A stretch of 64,000 nucleotides of DNA from Macrobrachium rosenbergii (Eukaryota; Arthropoda; Malacostraca; Decapoda; Palaemonidae). How positions within the stretch are numbered: position 1 is the first letter of the stretch; the number at the start of each line of letters is the position of its first letter. The notes under the pieces were generated by a model. That model did no database searches. It was given only the letters and a program-made list of their open reading frames with translations, and was not told where the DNA came from. Where the stretch lies: the NCBI RefSeq assembly GCF_040412425.1, contig NC_089742.1, forward strand, positions 81,665,539-81,729,538, written 5' to 3'. The translations under genes were made by a program, and so were the position numbers. Positions 59,000 through 64,000 of this stretch are shown piece after piece.

Positions 59000-61430
59000 A
59001 CATCAAAAACACCAAAGACTATTCTGAGTGGAAGAATGCAGGACAGTACTATAAAACAAGCCACAGAGACAACCATCCTTGCTAGAAGACTGAGTCTTGG
59101 TTATGAAATGTGGGATAAACAAAGATATCAACAGAAGACCAGTGACTGGAGTGGCAGATCTACCCTGAAAGGCCATGGAGCAAGCTGACAAACATTATAG
59201 GGGCCAAAGTGAGCAAGCATGTGGTCTTAAAGGCATCCTCCAAAATGCTCCTCTCCCTAAGTCATGTTTGATAACCATTACACATGAGGAACAGTGACTG
59301 AGGATGAGGAAGAAACCTGTGGAAAAAAGGCTGCATAAGGGGACATACCTAATGGAGAAAGAGACCTGTGAAAATCCAGAGTCCCAGAAGGTCTGGGAAC
59401 CACTCCTGGTGATGACAAACATGAGCCATTAAGATATGAAAGTTAACTGAAGCCCAAACTTTTGCCAGCACCTGTCTCAAGTGACCAAACAGAGAGAATA
59501 CACAAGCATCTGGGCTGACCAATGCCTGAAGATGACATCCCATGAAGATGGTGTCCCAAGACTAAGTCACTGAGCCTGACAAACAGAGCAGCAGGGATGA
59601 AGACTGGCATTCAACAATGTGGCAAACAGATCCAACATGGAGGTTCTACACATTTGACTTGCAAATATCTCACTTTAGGGACAACTCCAATGGAAGAATA
59701 TGAGCATCCAGAACTAAGCTACAGACCACAAAAGGATCAAGGCACACTGGTAACATCATGTGCCTTCCCACCCAATCAAAGATCTTTACACCTAGCAGAC
59801 AGTGCCTTCAACCTTATTCACCCTGGACTCCAAAGGTAGGGGACAGCGATGTTGCCAGTCAAGACTGCTGCAGAACAACCCTTGTGGACATGCTAGTTAT
59901 ATATTCTTGGAGGCCTAAGAAGACTGCCTAAAGCTATAGGAAGCTGATACACAAACAGCTCTCTTTTCTGAACCCTAGATCCGAGACTGACAGATAGGGT
60001 CCCCATCAAGAAGTCAATGTCCAAAAAAATTAGGAGATCCAGGTCCAAAGGTACTAGAGGAACTCCCTAAAGAGGTTCTAGCAATCCCTTTACCAATGAA
60101 AGTTGTGAAAAATGGAGTGCAAAGTCAGGATCCTGATGATTGGAGACAATGATGCCATCTTCCAACAGGAAGCCAGCTGGAAACCTTAAGGAGCAAATAC
60201 TACAGTACATTGGCTGATAAATACCAGCCAAAACTTGGTTGTGTGACAAGGTTGAATGATGAGCTAATCAATGGTTTTGAGGAGATGCTCCACACTGTCT
60301 ACACAAGGACAGGCCAATTCTACAATTGTCTAAAACCATCCCTAGGTTTATTCCAGTGGTTGGATGGCGACACGTCTGACTTCTCCAGGTTGACCTGCGT
60401 ACCTAAGACCCAACACCAATTCAGAAGAAACTGCAGGTGACTACCACTTCTATGAAGAAGCAAGAAACAACCAATCCCTCAGGCAGCAATGAAGACTCGT
60501 AGTAAAGATCTGAGGGGCAAAACAAAGGGTCCTGAACTGGAAAGCAGGTTAATGGGGACCTGGAAATATGCTTTCCTCAGTTAGTCCCCTCTATGAACAG
60601 TCCTCTGGACAGATATGCTTTCCTCAGTTAGTCCCCTCTATGAACAGTCCTCTAGACAGAGTCCACAATCTCCATAATCAAGTGAAGACATTTGTTGAGT
60701 GGGTTGAGGGTGATGATTGGTCTCAATCCTCCCATAGACTTTGAAACAAGGATGAGACGAAGGCAGAAATCCTGCAAGTCACAAGGAATCTTGATGGCAC
60801 TCTTGAGCATCCTCAAGGCCTCGTCTCTTTGCTGGAATGGAGAGTAGAAGCCCAACATAATCAAATGAGCAGTGGCAGACAACTCAAACTGAGAATGGCA
60901 ACCAGTAACTGAAATGGAGAACCTCCAACACCATGGATGCCATATTAGTGGACTCTCAGGCCTTCCAGTTCTCCTACAGACAGCTCTTAACCTGGAGAAG
61001 GACTTCATCTGTGACCACCCTTGGCAGGAGACTTGAAAGAAGAGTTCCCTGGGTCTCCTGGATTAAGAACTGCAGCTAAGGATCAGAAAGATGCTGAAGT
61101 GGAGAGAAGGGTGAAGCCTCTGTGGCAAAAATGAGGTCTGCTTTTAGTATGGCATCACAGATCATTGGCGCAGACTGGAAAAATGATGGCAGTGAGGTGA
61201 CTTGAGATGGGAAGCAGCAAGTGTAGACAACAAAGAGAGGTGGCTTCAGTCCCTAAATTAAGGATGGTGGCCTTGGTGGCAGGTGAAGTCAACTTCTCTC
61301 CCAAGGCTTGAAGCAAGTTCTCCCAAAAGAGGTCAGTAGCCATGGGACCTAGACATACAGTGAGTGTAACTTTTGAGGACAGCCAACCACTGGCAATATA
61401 CTCAGCATAGGGAGAGCTGGAAGACAGCAA
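59000..61430 (-). pseudogene. Retroelement RT remnant, DIRS/Ty3-like
   Basis: On the minus strand near 60730-60660 the frame reads CLRLILVSKSMGGLRPIITL NPLNK. This matches the 'lv.K..Gg.RP.inLkpLNk' opening of DIRS and Ty3-type reverse transcriptases. Further broken traces follow: QFRTLCFAPQIFT, like QFrtLPFGLstAPr.FT, near 60500, and VNLEKSDVSPSN, like vN.eKS.l.Psq, near 60400. The catalytic YxDD motif is not readable. Upstream (61430-61010) and downstream frames are open but unassigned. It contains tandem duplications of 46 bp (60567) and, just outside, 52 bp (61636). Inference from layout: DIRS is favoured, given a DIRS-type recombinase remnant at 9282-10572. Confidence 0.55.
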
Positions 61431-61635
61431 GAAACTAGCAGTAACAAGACGCTATGTTCATCTCCAAAGCTGATCATCTGGCAAAAAGAGGTCTGAACAA
61501 ACTGGGGGCATCAGTGGCAATTGACTTCACAACAAATGAGGAGAGACAAGCCTGAGAAGAGCATCCCAGGATACAATAAAATACAAGGATGATCTAGGAG
61601 AAGCAGACGATGACTTATGTTCAGTGGCGAGCCAC

Positions 61636-61739
61636 ACCTTCAACTGGAGCTGCAACCAGCTATTAATAGCACCAAATTCTTGTAAATACCTTCAACTGGA
61701 GCTGCAACCAGCTATTAACAGCATCACATTCTTGTAAAT
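61636..61739. repeat. 52-bp tandem duplication
   Basis: ACCTTCAACTGGAGCTGCAA begins at 61636 and again at 61688, with nearly identical sequence through TTCTTGTAAAT. Confidence 0.9.
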
Positions 61740-61817
61740 GTGATCCAAAGACATAGCATCTGGAAACTCAAAAGCCTTGGCGCCAAAGGTTACTACATCA
61801 TGACACCGAGTGGCACT

Positions 61818-61818
<1 letters not shown>

Positions 61819-61860
<42 letters not shown>
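61819..61860. repeat. (GA)n microsatellite
   Basis: About 42 bp of GA. Confidence 0.95.
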
Positions 61861-61861
<1 letters not shown>

Positions 61862-62199
61862 ACTCTTGTCAAGAGCTAAAAATAAGGATTTTACAACTTT
61901 TGATTTTTCTAACTTCATACTTTTGGGAAGATTTTTGGCCCTTGAATCATCCATGCTGGAATCTCTGGATATCTATTCTCATAATCCTTTGTAATTTTAA
62001 AGAATTTTCATCCATCTCTTCATAGATAGGAACTTGGAGGGGTTTACTCAAGTTGTGGATGTTGAATTTATTTGAGTTACATTCCCCAAGTATGTATTTA
62101 GTACGGTTATTAGATGAATTTTTCAATCTATTTATTTACAGGAGTGTAAGTTCTCTTCTTAGATCTAGTGGGAGCTAATCAGTATCTACAGATATGCTT
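61861..62199. other. Boundary of the jockey-like element; unassigned
   Basis: No motif is seen. It may hold the 3' end of the LINE to its right. Confidence 0.4.
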
Positions 62200-63780
62200 T
62201 CAACAGAAGTTCTGAAGGCTCCTATGTTATGGATGACATTAGAGTTTCATTTCACAAGCGCTCGAGTAAATTTGACAGACATAGTCTATTCTAGATTTAC
62301 ATAATGCATTCCAGTATATAGTTTTAAAAATTTTTTTTATCTGCTCCCCAAAAATACTAGACACAACTTTTAAGACATCTTATGACGTTCTAGCTTTATC
62401 CTTTAAAGAGCTTATATGTGAAGCCCAAGTTAGTTTCCAGTCCAGTATCAGCCTTGGAAATTTCATCTTCAAATGGGGAGATGCTACTGTTCAACGTCTA
62501 GAATAGTTGGCACCTTTTGGGTTCTTCTTTTCCTGAAACAAACTGCTATAGTTCTGGAATCAGAAAACTTGAAACTATTTTCAGAAGCCCAATTGGTGAC
62601 TGAATCAATGGCCCTTTGAATATGCCTACTTACAATCTGTGGATCAAGAGCAGTTCAGTAGATGCAAATCATCAAAAAGTGAACTCCTGACAGGAGCAGA
62701 GATTGCTTCTATGATCCTGTTAATTGCCACAGAAAAACTCGCGGCAATACATACACTTCCTTAAGGTAACCCCTCATATTGCTTGTATAAAGATGATATA
62801 TTTCAAATTTTAACTCCAGATATCTTGCTGTTAGTAAAGCCTTGATAAATTTTAACATGTTGACTTTTACATGTAATTCATCAGGTTGTTGAATAATGTC
62901 AAACCAACAAGTGGGGTTGTATGCCTTATCCATATAAAAAAATATATACCAATTAATTGCTTTTTCTCTGCAAATCTTTGCTGTATCTGATCTGAGAGAC
63001 AAAGAAAGGGGTCTACAGTGCTTCTGTTCTTTCTAAAGCCAAAATGATTTTCAGATATGCAGTTTTTTTTTTTTCAGAAACCACATCAGATGACAATTTT
63101 TCATTTCCGCCATGAGTTTACATCGGCAACTTGTTAGGGATATTGGTCTGTAATTGGCTGCAGACTATCCCTACCCTCTTGACTTACAGCTTGGAATTAT
63201 AAGCGCAATTTTCTAGCTATTGGGAATGATTCCTGTTTCCCATATTTTGTTAAAAATCTCTTAACAAAAATACCTTCACTTTATCAGGAACATGTTTTAT
63301 CATACTATAAATGATGTTATCTTCTCCTGGGACAGTTTCTTTTGTGGTAGACAGGGCATGCTGTAGCTCAATCATTGTGAAAGTGGCATTGTACTCTTCT
63401 AAACTGCCAGAAAGTTGCAACTGAATTTCTAATTCAGAATCTATGACCTTAAATTTGATAGACAGTACTTGGCTTTTGAGATCACTGAAAAATGTTCCTT
63501 AAGCCTATTGACCCAATCATCTGGGTCCATGATTAATTTGTCATTTATTTTTAATGATGATGGTAAAGGGGAAGGTACAAATTTGCCACTGATTTTTTTT
63601 TATCTTTTTCCATATCTCTTACAGAAGTTTTAGAATTTATTCCATTAACATATTGCATCCACGAGTCTCTTTTTGCTTGTTTATAGTAGTGCCACTGTTT
63701 TGCTTGGGCCCACTTATGATTGATTTTACAGGGGCTACAGAGCCACTATTTTTATACCTTCGGTAACAGTTCATAGTCTC
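62200..63780 (-). pseudogene. Jockey-like LINE reverse transcriptase, broken
   Basis: From 63780 leftwards on the minus strand the RT order appears across stops: DPDDWVNRLKEHFS (about 63510), IWETGIIPNS and KIALIIPSCKSRG (about 63240-63180), then AANYRPISLTSCRCKLMA (about 63160-63110). FFYMDKAYNPTCWFDIIQQP follows, with the Asp-Lys-Ala-Tyr block (DKAYN in place of EKAFD), MLKFIKALLTARYLELKFEI, and finally LILDWKLTWASHISSLKDKA (about 62440). These are typical of jockey-clade non-LTR elements (FLDIEKAFD, YRPISLTS, fLGl.lD..L.W..Hi..l). The YADD box is lost in frameshifted sequence. No endonuclease is visible in the window. Confidence 0.75.
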
Positions 63781-63795
63781 TCTCCTTAAAATCCA

Positions 63796-64000
63796 GTGCT
63801 CCCCAACTTTTTCGCAGGGATAGGTTTCAGAACCCACCGCGGAAATGCAAAGTCTGCAGAAATGCAAAATCTCTTCTAAAAACACTTATAACGCCAAATA
63901 CCTTGTACCCCTTAAACTAAAACACTTATAACTGTCTATTTTAAAAGATCACTGCCTACTTTAGCAGTTCAAACAAAAATATACCTTAAATTTAAGGTAT
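63796..64000. mobile_element. End of a Tigger-type element, cut by the window edge
   Basis: It starts CAGTGCTCCCCAACTTTTTC at 63796. The following ~190 bp is the reverse complement of 47408-47521 and of part of the tandem units at 46600-47090 (AAAACACTTATAACTGTCTA). The rest lies outside the window. Confidence 0.65.

Noticed and set aside
58168..64000. Search for the Walker A exon of ATAD5
   Set aside because: No GxxGxGKT-type frame with splice sites was found on the minus strand; the interval is filled by retroelement relics, so the exon is presumably beyond the window.

Overview
The window looks like part of a large, AT-rich, repeat-dominated invertebrate genome, most likely a decapod crustacean. 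The reasons are very long (AT)n and (GA)n microsatellites, introns over 15 kb packed with transposons, and repeat types that I recall from decapod sequence. There are no bacterial-style operons, ribosome-binding sites or CRISPR arrays. Assignments rest on reading motifs, splice sites, terminal repeats and target-site duplications; no database search was run.

Host gene. I recognise one host gene, on the minus strand: the 3' part of ATAD5/Elg1, the large subunit of the RFC-like complex that unloads PCNA. Four coding exons are seen in gene order at 58161-57984, 41529-41360, 25976-25162 and 20211-19965. All have canonical splice sites, the codon phases match across all three introns (about 16.5, 15.4 and 5.0 kb), and there is a terminal stop. 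The 5' exons lie beyond 64000.

Mobile elements. Almost everything else is transposon. (1) 1-3975: a piggyBac-like element with a decayed transposase, tandem ~380-bp repeats and a TTAA-flanked right end. (2) 5975-8891: a SINE inside a SINE, then a Tigger/pogo transposase pseudogene split by a MITE. (3) 8891-10572: inverted repeats and a tyrosine-recombinase remnant of a DIRS-like element. (4) 11391-18516: a LINE with endonuclease, RT and RNase H, split by two TTAA-flanked elements that share one TTAA. (5) 20414-24024: a Tigger element containing another TTAA-flanked insertion. (6) 27129-28277: an IS630/Tc1-type transposase pseudogene. (7) 31319-40221: nested TIR elements, an LTR remnant, a satellite-bearing piggyBac derivative and a Penelope-like endonuclease remnant. 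(8) 42013-55710: GA-rich tandem repeats, MITEs and a second Tigger transposase (48101-52627) split by another satellite-bearing derivative. (9) 55809-57523: the emptier sister of the nest at 35250-39996. (10) 59000-63780: DIRS/Ty3-like and jockey-like retroelement pseudogenes.

Most notable. One piggyBac-like family appears four times. One copy retains a dead transposase. Three are about 2.2 kb, TTAA-flanked, non-autonomous copies filled with 4-5 tandem units of the same ~380-bp satellite. Two insertions in the window (the MITE at 7994 and the piggyBac derivative at 49542) interrupt Tigger reading frames so cleanly that removing them with one target copy kept leaves the frame open.
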